Below are positions 15,828 to 22,955 of a stretch of DNA of 23,040 nt, one piece after another. A program made the translations under genes and the position numbers. This stretch comes from JBJEFI01 sp051873875. GTDB lineage: Bacteria; Bacillota; Bacilli; Bacillales; Bacillaceae_G. The notes beneath the pieces were generated by a model. That model was not told where the DNA came from. It made no database searches and worked only from the letters and a program-made list of their open reading frames with translations. The stretch is taken from positions 1 through 23,040 of the forward strand of contig JBJEFI010000175.1 of the NCBI GenBank assembly GCA_051873875.1, read 5' to 3'. Position 1 is the first letter of the stretch. Every line of letters starts with the position of its first letter.

Positions 15828-16299
15828 AATTCGCTATATTTTCTTTTATGTATTGCAATGCTTCTTCTACGTGACCTTTTACCTTTACTTTGCGCCACTC
15901 TTTTACAAGCTCCCCTTCTGTATTAATAATAAAGGTCGAACGTTCAATTCCCATATATTCTTTGCCAAAATTTTTCTTTAGCTTCCAAACACCATACGCC
16001 TCTGCTGCTACATGTTCCTCATCAGCCAATAATATAAATGGTAAGTTATATTTTTCAATAAACTTTTCATGACGTGCTACCGAGTCTGTACTAATCCCGA
16101 TGATTACTGCATTTACTGCTGAAAAATCCTCATGTTTATCACGGAAATCACAAGCTTCTGTTGTGCATCCTGGCGTCATATCTTTTGGATAAAAATAAAG
16201 GACGACATTTTTGTTGCGGAATTGAGAAAGGCTTACTTCCTTTCCTTCACTCGTTTGGAGTGTAAAATTTGGCGCTAATTGTCCAATTTGTGCTGTCAT
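15826..16299 (-). CDS. bcp: Thioredoxin-dependent thiol peroxidase (Bcp/PrxQ)
   Basis: A 157-aa peroxiredoxin of the Bcp/PrxQ group, reducing hydrogen peroxide and organic hydroperoxides with electrons from thioredoxin. The peroxidatic Cys45 sits in TPGCTTEACDF and Cys50 five residues later is the usual resolving cysteine of alpha-helix-2 type PrxQ. GKEYMGIERSTFIIN is the family's C-terminal signature. ATG 16299 has a very strong GGAGGTGAAG SD. It is third in a minus-strand cluster (LacX-like epimerase, APH-like kinase, bcp) with 13-21 bp gaps. Confidence 0.95.
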   Translation of the reverse strand: MTAQIGQLAPNFTLQTSEGKEVSLSQFRNKNVVLYFYPKDMTPGCTTEACDFRDKHEDFSAVNAVIIGISTDSVARHEKFIEKYNLPFILLADEEHVAAEAYGVWKLKKNFGKEYMGIERSTFIINTEGELVKEWRKVKVKGHVEEALQYIKENIAN

Positions 16300-16312
16300 A
16301 TTTCTTCACCTC

Positions 16313-17233
16313 CTATTTATTCTCTACCTCATTATACCATTTTGGAATCGTACATTGAAATTGGTTATAATCATTAATAATCATCTCGCATCGCTTTATC
16401 ATTTCTTGGACATCCTTTTCACCAAAAGGAATGGACCATGGAATCGCACCGATAACTACCATTGCCATATACAAAGCAAGCAACTCAAAAAATTCATCTG
16501 GAATTTCTCCATCAAAGTAGCCATCTAATTGACCTTTGGAAAACATAGGGCTTACTTTTCTACTGAATTGCATCATTCTGTTAAACTCTTCTACATGATC
16601 CCCATAATCCCAGCGATTAAAATCAATGACACCAACTTTTCCATTTGGCATATAAATAAGGTTCCCAACATGAAAATCGCCATGTTGCAAAACTTGTTGG
16701 CGATTTTGTAACAAATGGAGATGATTTTCAATATAGGAAATGACAAATTGCTCCTCTTTTAAAGCATATCCACAACTTAAATAGTTGTTTTTATTCCTAT
16801 TCCACTTCCTTCTAATTATCCCTTCCCAATTTCCTTGCTTGATCGGTGCAGGGATTGAATGAATCCTCTTCAAAATTACTCCTGCTTCTTTTCCTAATTC
16901 ATACTGTTCTTCTAAAGAAAGAGTTGGCAACACTTCACTAAGTTCGATACCTTCTATCCAAGTTAAGATCATATAAACATATTCACCAGTAATGCCAAAT
17001 TCAATTGGCTTTGACATTTGAATTCCTAATTGATCAAACTGACTTAAAGCTTCAAACTCTAGTTTTTTATTCTCATAAAAACCCTTATCAGAAACACGAA
17101 GAAGGAGATTATCTCCTTCTTCTGTTACAATCTTATATTTTCGATCGGGTGACCAACCTTTATGAATTTGATTTACCATCTTCCATCTATGACTATCCAG
17201 AATATGTTGACGCAAGAAATCTACTTCATTCAT
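16313..17233 (-). CDS. Aminoglycoside phosphotransferase (APH)-family kinase
   Basis: A 306-aa APH/choline-kinase fold protein. The catalytic loop is HGDFHVGN and the metal-binding loop is IDFNRWDYGD; the N-lobe has LLRVSDKGFYENKKLEFEA, with the ATP-binding Lys likely in this stretch. The family includes antibiotic kinases, homoserine and choline kinases, fructosamine-3-kinases and CotS-like proteins, so antibiotic resistance should not be assumed. WSIPFGEKD is typical of a Bacillus subgroup of unknown substrate. ATG 17233 has an AGGGGATT SD. The gene sits between the LacX-like epimerase and bcp. Confidence 0.85.
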   Translation of the reverse strand: MNEVDFLRQHILDSHRWKMVNQIHKGWSPDRKYKIVTEEGDNLLLRVSDKGFYENKKLEFEALSQFDQLGIQMSKPIEFGITGEYVYMILTWIEGIELSEVLPTLSLEEQYELGKEAGVILKRIHSIPAPIKQGNWEGIIRRKWNRNKNNYLSCGYALKEEQFVISYIENHLHLLQNRQQVLQHGDFHVGNLIYMPNGKVGVIDFNRWDYGDHVEEFNRMMQFSRKVSPMFSKGQLDGYFDGEIPDEFFELLALYMAMVVIGAIPWSIPFGEKDVQEMIKRCEMIINDYNQFQCTIPKWYNEVENK

Positions 17234-17254
17234 TCAATCCCCTCACTTTTTCGT

Positions 17255-18127
17255 TTACTTTACAGAAATAGAATAAACTGTATGGAATGTCTCTTTTTCC
17301 TCTAATACGTTAATACCCATTTTCTGTGTGAAATCACCATTACTTGTTACTGTATCTGCAATGCCATGCCAAGGTTCAATACAAATAAATGGCGCAATTT
17401 CATTAGTAGCCTCGTTATATGGAGACCAAATCCCTACATATGGAAAATCTTTAAATGTTACATGTACCATATGATCATGCTTATCTGTAACAATCGAAAT
17501 AGCCTCGACATTACCATAAACAACCGCATCATTTTTAAAATATGCTGGCGTTACACTTATTTCTGTTGGAGCCAAAATGTCAGTTGCTTCGCTAATCAGA
17601 CCACCATCAACCGTATATGTTTTTACGTTCTCACCACAGTGTAAACGCAATTTGTAATCTTCTGTTTTTGTTCCAGTAATCATTGGTACATTAAATGCAG
17701 GGTGACCCCCAATTGAGAAATACATTTTTTCTGCTCCAATATTTTTCACGTCCCAAATAACATCAATTGTATGACCTGTTAATTTATATGTAATTTGAAG
17801 TTCGAATTCATATGGATATTTTTTTAATGTTTCTTCTGTTGAATGAACTACAAATGTAGCACAATCTACTTCTTGTTTAACTAATGTAAATTCCATATCC
17901 CTAGCAAATCCATGCTGAGATAACGTATATTGTTCACCTTTTGCCATATACACATGATCTTTTAATCTGCCGACAATTGGAAATAGTACAGGTGATGTAC
18001 GGCCCCAATACGCCGCATCTGCGCACCACATATGCTCAATTTTTGTTTCCTTATTATATAAACGTTTTAACTCTGCTCCATGAAGGGCAATTTCTGCTAT
18101 AAGTACATTATTTTCTAGTTTAATCAT
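17255..18127 (-). CDS. Aldose 1-epimerase family protein (LacX-like)
   Basis: A 290-aa galactose-mutarotase-fold protein, LacX-like subgroup. Visible are the early ALHGAELKRLYN, TSPVLFPIVGRL, QHGFARD (catalytic-type His), IGGHPAFNVP (second His) and the C-terminal ICIEPWHGIADT with the likely catalytic Glu. These proteins interconvert anomers of hexoses or hexose-6-phosphates. ATG 18127 has an AAAGGAGATT SD. It heads the three-gene cluster; a CTATTATAAG string about 30 bases upstream may be its -10. Confidence 0.9.
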   Translation of the reverse strand: MIKLENNVLIAEIALHGAELKRLYNKETKIEHMWCADAAYWGRTSPVLFPIVGRLKDHVYMAKGEQYTLSQHGFARDMEFTLVKQEVDCATFVVHSTEETLKKYPYEFELQITYKLTGHTIDVIWDVKNIGAEKMYFSIGGHPAFNVPMITGTKTEDYKLRLHCGENVKTYTVDGGLISEATDILAPTEISVTPAYFKNDAVVYGNVEAISIVTDKHDHMVHVTFKDFPYVGIWSPYNEATNEIAPFICIEPWHGIADTVTSNGDFTQKMGINVLEEKETFHTVYSISVK

Positions 18128-18213
18128 GTTGAATCTCCTTTAGAAAGCGTTTTATTTTCTTATAATAGAATAACATATTTTTTCTTTTAGTTGTCTTTTT
18201 TTCTAACTATACA

Positions 18214-18978
18214 CTAACCTCTTGTAAATACAAATTCACTTTCAGTTGATAAGTCATCGTTAAATACATATCCTTCTAGATTAAATCCTTTTATTCCTTC
18301 TAACTGATTTACCTTATTTTTTGCTAAATATTGAATCATTAATCCTCTTGCTCGTTTTGCATAGGTTCCTATTAATTTATATGTATCCCCTTTTCGTTCT
18401 TTAAATGTAATCATCACGATAGGATATTTTTTTGCAATCTTTTTCAAATCTAACGCTTTGCTATACTCTGTTGAACATAAATCAATTAATACTTTTTCCC
18501 CTATAGAATGTTCGATTTCTTCAATTATCTTTTCAGTAAGTATTTCTCGCCAAAATTGATATAAATTTTTTCCTTTTGAGTTAGCCAGTTTCATTGCCAT
18601 TTCTAATCGATATTCTTCTATTAAATCAAAAGGACGAACCATTCCATATAATCCAGACAAAATACGGACTGCTTCTCCAACATATTCTAACTGTTCTTTT
18701 GTATACGTTTCTATTTCCATCCCTTTATACATAGCTCCATGATAAGAAAGAATAGCTGGATGAGTTGGATTGTCAAAAAAATGTTGGAAACGTTTATGGT
18801 TTGTTTGAGCTAACGTAGGCGACATCTTCATCTCTTTCCCTAATTCTTCAACTGAAAATAGTTTCAATCGCTCAATTAACTCTTTCGTTTGCTCTAAAAA
18901 TGGTGGTTGTGTCGTTTCTAGTTCTTCATTTACCTTCAATTGTTCAAATGTTTTTGCTGGTGATATAATAACAATCAT
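18214..18978 (-). CDS. yaaA: Peroxide stress protein YaaA (DUF328)
   Basis: A 254-aa YaaA/DUF328 protein. It opens with IVIISPAKTF, then PFLEQTKELIERL, LSYHGAMYKG, LSGLYGMVRPFDLIEEYRLEM and CSTEYSKA, all strongly conserved in this family. E. coli YaaA limits free iron and DNA damage under peroxide; Bacillus function is inferred. Start at ATG 18978 (GGAAGGAT SD) rather than the upstream in-frame codon, because MIVIISPAKTF is the family N-terminus. Single-gene unit. It is close to bcp, another peroxide-defence gene, but not in the same transcript. Confidence 0.94.
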   Translation of the reverse strand: MIVIISPAKTFEQLKVNEELETTQPPFLEQTKELIERLKLFSVEELGKEMKMSPTLAQTNHKRFQHFFDNPTHPAILSYHGAMYKGMEIETYTKEQLEYVGEAVRILSGLYGMVRPFDLIEEYRLEMAMKLANSKGKNLYQFWREILTEKIIEEIEHSIGEKVLIDLCSTEYSKALDLKKIAKKYPIVMITFKERKGDTYKLIGTYAKRARGLMIQYLAKNKVNQLEGIKGFNLEGYVFNDDLSTESEFVFTRG

Positions 18979-19009
18979 GTTTAATCCTTCCATTATCTAT
19001 TTTTCCATC

Positions 19010-19037
19010 ATTTTATCATGTTACAATGCATGTGAAA
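19010..19037 (-). promoter_or_regulatory. Candidate promoter for yaaA
   Basis: On the minus strand, TTTCAC (19037-19032) and TAAAAT (19015-19010) are 16 bp apart, about 30 bases before the yaaA start. Confidence 0.4.
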
Positions 19038-19182
19038 ATAGATAAGGAATCTTCAAACATCTAATTATATACATAAAAAATTGATTCATTATCAATTGAG
19101 ATTTCTTCTTCATTAATCAGCAGAAGAAATTATTTTGAAAGAGAATATTCGAATATTAAAACTTAAACATAATACTCTCTAT

Positions 19183-19343
19183 CCCGCCCTAACTGACACT
19201 AAAACTCCCACTTCTAAACTTAGCGAAAGCAGGAAAGTTTAACAGGAAAGTTTAAGTGGGAGATAAGTGTCAGTAAAAGCCCGATTGGTTCAACTACCCC
19301 TCAGTGGGAGATGAATGGAAACTCCCACTGAGGGAAGTTTCAC
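19183..19343 (+). repeat. bcr1-like dispersed repeat, copy B
   Basis: A 161-bp element homologous to copy A at 11788-11933, in the opposite orientation. Same two-hairpin design: CTGACACT...AGTGTCAG enclosing CTCCCACTT/AAGTGGGAG, then CCCTCAGTGGGAG/CTCCCACTGAGGG. Flanked by TCTAT (19178-19182) and TTTAT (19344-19348). It contains a perfect 13-bp tandem duplication, CAGGAAAGTTTAA at 19230-19242 and 19243-19255, absent from copy A. Confidence 0.75.
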
Positions 19344-19378
19344 TTTATGTATATACATTTTTAATAATTCTTGCAGAT

Positions 19379-19410
19379 AAAAACTAGATGGCAATTGTCA
19401 TCTAGTTTTT
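19379..19410. terminator. Near-perfect palindromic terminator
   Basis: AAAAACTAGATG pairs with CATCTAGTTTTT around GCAATTGT, with T-runs on both strands. No plus-strand gene precedes it. On the minus strand it may end transcripts from the glycosyltransferase gene through the IS66 relic. Confidence 0.8.
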
Positions 19411-19424
19411 ATGGTCAACCATTA

Positions 19425-19565
19425 AACTAAAAAGTCGAACACTTTCTCCCATGACAACAGGAGCTGCCATCCATCTTCATGGGCCTAGCCCTATTAAATG
19501 AAAGAATAAAAATAGGCATAAAAAATCAATTTTATGACATCTTTAGGTCTGTCTGTCGTTTACTT
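19425..19565 (+). pseudogene. IS66-family transposase C-terminal remnant (left copy)
   Basis: This stretch is homologous to the reverse complement of about 22165-22310: both contain AAAAGTCGA, ACAGGAGCT, CCTAGCCCTA, AAATGAAAGAATAAAA and TAAAAAATCAATTTTATG in the same order. In the right copy the sequence encodes the end of an IS66 TnpC-like protein; here the frame is broken by several changes (e.g. stops after HPSSWA). Only the last ~45 codons survive. Orientation is opposite to the right copy. Confidence 0.7.
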
Positions 19566-19576
19566 TTCAAGAACAT

Positions 19577-20269
19577 TTATCCATCAACGATCGATTTATA
19601 ATCTTTTGTTGACTTCACAACTGTGCAATAATTTAATAAATCATCAACTGTCTGTTTCCAAGTATGATGTTCTGGATTATCTCTTCGTATATAGGCAAAA
19701 TTTTGTTTGTCCGTTACATAGATCTTAAATTTATGTTTACGACAATCCATAGTGAAAATATCATCTTCATCACAGTTTCTATCTGAAAATTTCACTTTGT
19801 TGTAAACACTCTTTTTAAATACCAGTGTTGCCCCTTTTAAATTCATATCCTCTGGTAAATAATTATTTTCATAATTAGGGACATGAATTGCAAGTAATTC
19901 TTGATCTTCAAAATAAAGATACGACGTGATTTTTCCAACAATAGATGCATTCTTTTCCTTTAAAGCAGTCATGGCCTGTGTCAGATATTTAGAGGAATAG
20001 TAATCATCATCATCAAATTTAGCTATGTGATCATACTTTGCTTTTTCAATTCCGAAATTCAGACAGTGGCCTAATGAAATAGATTCTGATAATTGATATA
20101 CAGAGACATTTTTAAAGGATCGTGCTTTTTCTTTCCATTTTTTAATATTCATGGAATCGTTATTGATAATGACGATTAATTCCTTTTCCTTCCAATCTTG
20201 TTTTTTGTAATTATCTAACACATTATCAATATATGTTTCCCTTTTTGTACACGTAATAATAGATACCAT
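19577..20269 (-). CDS. Family 2 glycosyltransferase
   Basis: A 230-aa GT2 (GT-A fold) protein beginning with the standard VSIITCTKRETYIDNVLDNY. The nucleotide-sugar/metal motif is KFDDDDYY (Asp86-89), and LKGATLVFKKSVY fits the acceptor region; GHCLNFGIEKAKYDHIA is the conserved helix before DxD. No membrane helix. It would move a sugar from an NDP-sugar to an unknown acceptor in the cytosol. ATG 20269 has an AAGGGAAGGAA SD region. It is divergent from a NodB deacetylase gene 154 bp away and inside the IS66-bounded island; its stop codon is a dozen bases from the left IS66 relic. Confidence 0.88.
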   Translation of the reverse strand: MVSIITCTKRETYIDNVLDNYKKQDWKEKELIVIINNDSMNIKKWKEKARSFKNVSVYQLSESISLGHCLNFGIEKAKYDHIAKFDDDDYYSSKYLTQAMTALKEKNASIVGKITSYLYFEDQELLAIHVPNYENNYLPEDMNLKGATLVFKKSVYNKVKFSDRNCDEDDIFTMDCRKHKFKIYVTDKQNFAYIRRDNPEHHTWKQTVDDLLNYCTVVKSTKDYKSIVDG

Positions 20270-20423
20270 TAATTCCTTCCCTTTCTATCTATGCATTTTT
20301 AAAAAAGGCATAAAAACTATATTAGTTGAGGTACGTTTAAAATCTTTAATTAATATAGTATATGGAGTATCGAAAAAGGAGTGACAACCTTTATTCTATT
20401 TTATTGAAAGAGGTGTATTACCA

Positions 20424-21041
20424 ATGGCGAGAAGTCAACAAAAATTGGTTTCACTTACGTTTGACGATGGCCCCTCTCTATATACAAATCAAATTCTTGA
20501 TATTTTAGATGGATATAACGTTAAAGCAACATTTTTTGTCGTAGGTGAAGCCGTAAGCAAGTACCCTGAAATTATTAAACGTATAAAAAAAGAAAAACAT
20601 GTAATAGGAAATCATACTTGGAATCATCCTTCAATCTTTGATATCTCATCATCAGAATTATCTAATCAAATATTGAAAACAAATGCAGTAATAAAAAAAA
20701 TTCTTAATGAGGAACCGACATTATTTCGAGCACCATATGGAAACATTGGCCGCAAGTCTTTTCAGCTCATCCAGGATTTAGGACTTACATCTGTATTATG
20801 GAATGTTGATAGTCTAGACTGGTCTTTTAATGAGCGATCTTTGATTAAAGAACAAATTAAAAAATATATACTATCTGACAGTATCATTCTTTTACATGAT
20901 GGAGATGCATATGGAAGTGGTCCTAGGGATGTGACCGTTAAATCCTTACCACGAATAATTGATTATTTGATACAAGAAGGTTACAAATTTATCACTATAC
21001 CTGAATTTCATCAACAGCGTTTTAAGATAGAGAAATGGTAA
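20424..21041 (+). CDS. NodB-type polysaccharide deacetylase without signal peptide
   Basis: A 205-aa CE4 esterase with all NodB motifs: TFDDGP (Asp14 base, Asp15 metal), HTWNH (metal His64 and His68), RAPYGN (102-107), a VDSLDW motif (128-133), and LLHDG (His158). These enzymes remove N-acetyl groups from GlcNAc or MurNAc residues. Unlike most Bacillus members there is no signal peptide or anchor; the NodB domain starts at about residue 8, so the protein is predicted to be cytosolic, as in NodB itself, and to act on a sugar intermediate rather than cell-wall polymer. SD AGAGGTG lies nine bases upstream of ATG 20424. The divergent glycosyltransferase suggests joint action on one glycan. Confidence 0.9.
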   Translation: MARSQQKLVSLTFDDGPSLYTNQILDILDGYNVKATFFVVGEAVSKYPEIIKRIKKEKHVIGNHTWNHPSIFDISSSELSNQILKTNAVIKKILNEEPTLFRAPYGNIGRKSFQLIQDLGLTSVLWNVDSLDWSFNERSLIKEQIKKYILSDSIILLHDGDAYGSGPRDVTVKSLPRIIDYLIQEGYKFITIPEFHQQRFKIEKW

Positions 21042-21215
21042 AAAAAAATAATCGGAATTACATTAGGATGTTTATAATGGGCACATACCCCTTCTAAGAA
21101 TTTGTTGTTTGGTAAATAAATCGAAATTACAACAATAATCAGAAAATTTACGTAGCATAAAAACCTCTAGTTAACCGTATGAAGATAAATGGAACTATTT
21201 GTTATTTGATCATAT
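21042..21215. other. Intergenic region between NodB and HipA-like genes
   Basis: The 174 bases hold no convincing terminator for either convergent gene. CTCTAG and CTAGAG near 21164 and 21218 could pair weakly. Nothing else is recognised. Confidence 0.35.
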
Positions 21216-22022
21216 TCAGCTAGAGTTATTACTGGAATTTTTGATATAGCCACTCAGTATTTTCACAAGATCAGCCAACACCTGTTTAGCTTCTAAAATA
21301 TCCGTATAAAGTTCCTTTTTTATCTTATTAGATATTGACCAGTCTTTCGGAGTAGAATCAATTAAGTCTGAAATAAAGCTTTCCTGTATTCCCATGACTT
21401 TTTGAAGGAAAAAGGTAAGCTCTTTTTCATCATTCAACATGGACAAACACCACTTATGCACATTGGAGAGTTCAAACTTTTCGGGTTCATCTAGTATTTT
21501 CTCTAATTCTTTTTTATTTGGATAACAATTCCCATGATCTATGATATTTATGAAAAATTTAGAATCCCCAATTGGACTCAACAATATATTACTTTCATCA
21601 CGATCAATATTTCTTAGCCAAAAATCAAATATTAAAATGCCAGCTAATATGCTACGATTAACGATCTGTTCTTTTTCTATTTTAACCCACAGTCCCATGG
21701 AATTATCTAAATACAAACTCGCAAATTGACTACCGGATGTAAAGTTATATTTTTTCAGATCATTTTTGAGAAGGAATTCATCTGATACATTTACAATCTC
21801 AAAAGGAACGGTTGGAAGACCGATGTGTGTAGCCAGCGTTGTGCAAACCAATTCTCTCATTAGCATTCGGTCCCCTTGTGGATTATTTTTGAACTTCACT
21901 AAATATTTTTTGTTATCGCTAAATATTACTATTTGAGGATTGGATTGAGCGATTTTTGGTTGTCCATCCCTATTAATTGAATCCATGAGTTTTATTGGAC
22001 GAAGCATAGATTTTCTTCTCAT
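21216..22022 (-). CDS. HipA-like kinase-fold protein
   Basis: A 268-aa protein resembling the HipA-like (HipA_2) kinase family. The N-lobe has KKYLVKFKNNPQGDR (likely ATP-binding Lys43) and MRELVCTTLATHIGLPTVP with a candidate Glu57. The C-lobe has FDFWLRNIDRDESNILL (catalytic Asp and Asn, 132-148) and NIIDHG (metal-binding Asp162). True HipA toxins phosphorylate glutamyl-tRNA synthetase; this shorter family lacks a known substrate. No HipB-like antitoxin gene adjoins it. The start is ATG 22022 (AGAAGGGGG upstream); a longer frame to 22067 lacks an SD. It lies within the IS66-bounded island, adjacent to the right IS66 remnant. Confidence 0.78.
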   Translation of the reverse strand: MRRKSMLRPIKLMDSINRDGQPKIAQSNPQIVIFSDNKKYLVKFKNNPQGDRMLMRELVCTTLATHIGLPTVPFEIVNVSDEFLLKNDLKKYNFTSGSQFASLYLDNSMGLWVKIEKEQIVNRSILAGILIFDFWLRNIDRDESNILLSPIGDSKFFINIIDHGNCYPNKKELEKILDEPEKFELSNVHKWCLSMLNDEKELTFFLQKVMGIQESFISDLIDSTPKDWSISNKIKKELYTDILEAKQVLADLVKILSGYIKNSSNNSS

Positions 22023-22151
22023 CAAACATAACCCCCTTCTATATAAGTTATATTCAAAAGAATTCAAATTGATTTACAGTTTATGCGATTCATCTAAAAT
22101 CTAATCAAATAGCTGAATTCATAAAAAACAAATTCTTTTTTAAGCAGCTTT

Positions 22152-22188
22152 CTTTAGTTTTATTTGTAAACGACAAATAAAACTAAAG
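22152..22188. repeat. Perfect 16-bp inverted repeat in tnpC remnant
   Basis: CTTTAGTTTTATTTGT (22152-22167), spacer AAACG, ACAAATAAAACTAAAG (22173-22188). The homologous left relic (19540-19565) matches one arm and the spacer but not the other arm, so the palindrome is specific to this copy. Confidence 0.95.
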
Positions 22189-22400
22189 ATGCCATAAAAT
22201 TGATTTTTTAGGTCTACTTTTATTCTTTCATTTATTAGGGCTAGGCACCCTACATATGTATGGTAGCTCCTGTAACCATGGCAGAATGCGCTCGACTTTT
22301 CTTTGCTCGATAGATCGATATTGGGCATGATCTCAAACAAGTACCGAAGATAATGATAGTAACTCAATCCATTCTCTTTTGCTCTTTCAACAAGATTCAC

Positions 22401-22436
22401 GATTTGCGTAAATCCATCAATGGATTTACGCAAATC
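22401..22436. repeat. Perfect 17-bp inverted repeat in tnpB remnant
   Basis: GATTTGCGTAAATCCAT (22401-22417), spacer CA, ATGGATTTACGCAAATC (22420-22436). It covers the codons for DLRKSIDGFTQI next to the tnpB-tnpC junction. Confidence 0.95.
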
Positions 22437-22482
22437 GGTTTCCCTTGTGCCAAATAAACTTGTTCTATCGTTGGTTCATGAA

Positions 22483-22788
22483 TCATTGTTTTTTTATTGC
22501 CTTCATAACCTGTTGAAACAGAATGGGTTCAAATAGATGATTGCTCTCGAACATCATGTCCTCCACATGGATCAGAAGGAAAGAGGGCTCCTCTTTCTTA
22601 TTAGAAAGAACAACTGGCATCCATCAGCAATATAATTGCTTTTCTACACCATTGAACTTTTTCCACCAATAATAAAATTGGGAGCAGTGCACTTGATAGA
22701 CCTCACACCACTTACGGATACTTAAACCACTGGAACGACAAGCGTCCACTCAATTTTTCCACTCTATTGATTGATCTATTTTAGCCAT
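22483..22788 (-). pseudogene. IS66 TnpA-like protein with two in-frame stops
   Basis: A frame of about 101 codons starting at ATG 22788, with an AAAGGAG SD. It reads MAKIDQSIEWKN, then TGA (22752-22750), then a typical IS66 TnpA segment including SGLSIRKWCEVYQV and FYYWWKKF, then TGA (22626-22624), then continues in frame to a TGA overlapping the tnpB start. Apart from the two nonsense changes the frame is intact, so inactivation looks recent relative to the left copy. Confidence 0.75.
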
Positions 22789-22872
22789 AAAAAATCTCCT
22801 TTCCGTCTTATACGTAAGGAGATTATGGCATGGAACGGATGCTATTTATAATTGAGGACAATTTAATGCTTA

Positions 22873-22955
22873 CATCTATACTCATTTCTTTATTAATCTG
22901 TGCATAAATTTAACTTTTTCCCCAGGTTTGACTCTTTCATCTATACTCATCTCTT
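22873..22955. repeat. 18-bp direct repeat around the collagen-like gene's end
   Basis: CATCTATACTCATTTCTT (22873-22890) and CATCTATACTCATCTCTT (22938-22955) differ at one base. One copy is in the coding tail and the other spans the stop codon, which suggests a local duplication created the present 3' end. Confidence 0.7.

Larger units (their letters stand above)
22140..22486 (-). pseudogene. Fused IS66 tnpB-tnpC remnant
   Basis: From ATG 22486 the frame gives MIHEPTIEQVYLAQGK, the start of an IS66 TnpB. A one-base deletion near 22441 shifts the frame, after which TDLRKSIDGFTQIV, the TnpB signature, continues to 22140. It passes directly into NLVERAKENGLSYYHYLRYLFEIMPN and a tail matching the end of IS66 TnpC. 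The result is a 97-codon open frame that is a deletion fusion, not a functional gene. Two long perfect inverted repeats lie inside it (22401-22436 and 22152-22188). Confidence 0.78.
22140..22824 (-). mobile_element. Decayed, internally deleted IS66-family element (right copy)
   Basis: On the minus strand the order is: a tnpA-like frame (from 22788), a tnpB start overlapping it by ATGA (22486-22483), then the tnpB RKSIDG segment joined directly to a tnpC C-terminus. This is the IS66 gene order with most of tnpB and tnpC deleted. A 9-bp inverted repeat, AATCTCCTT/AAGGAGATT (22793-22801 and 22816-22824), lies just upstream of tnpA. Intact terminal repeats of the element are not recognised. Confidence 0.8.

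Noticed and set aside
16313..17233. Antibiotic-resistance aminoglycoside kinase
   Set aside because: The APH fold is clear, but this fold covers many metabolic kinases, and the context (epimerase, bcp) gives no support for resistance.
18155..18180. PerR-box-like TTATAATAGAATAA upstream of the LacX-like gene
   Set aside because: Only half of the PerR consensus fits; the AT-rich background makes this match unremarkable.
19534..19728. 64-aa plus-strand frame starting in the left IS66 relic
   Set aside because: Antisense to the glycosyltransferase gene for most of its length and without an SD.
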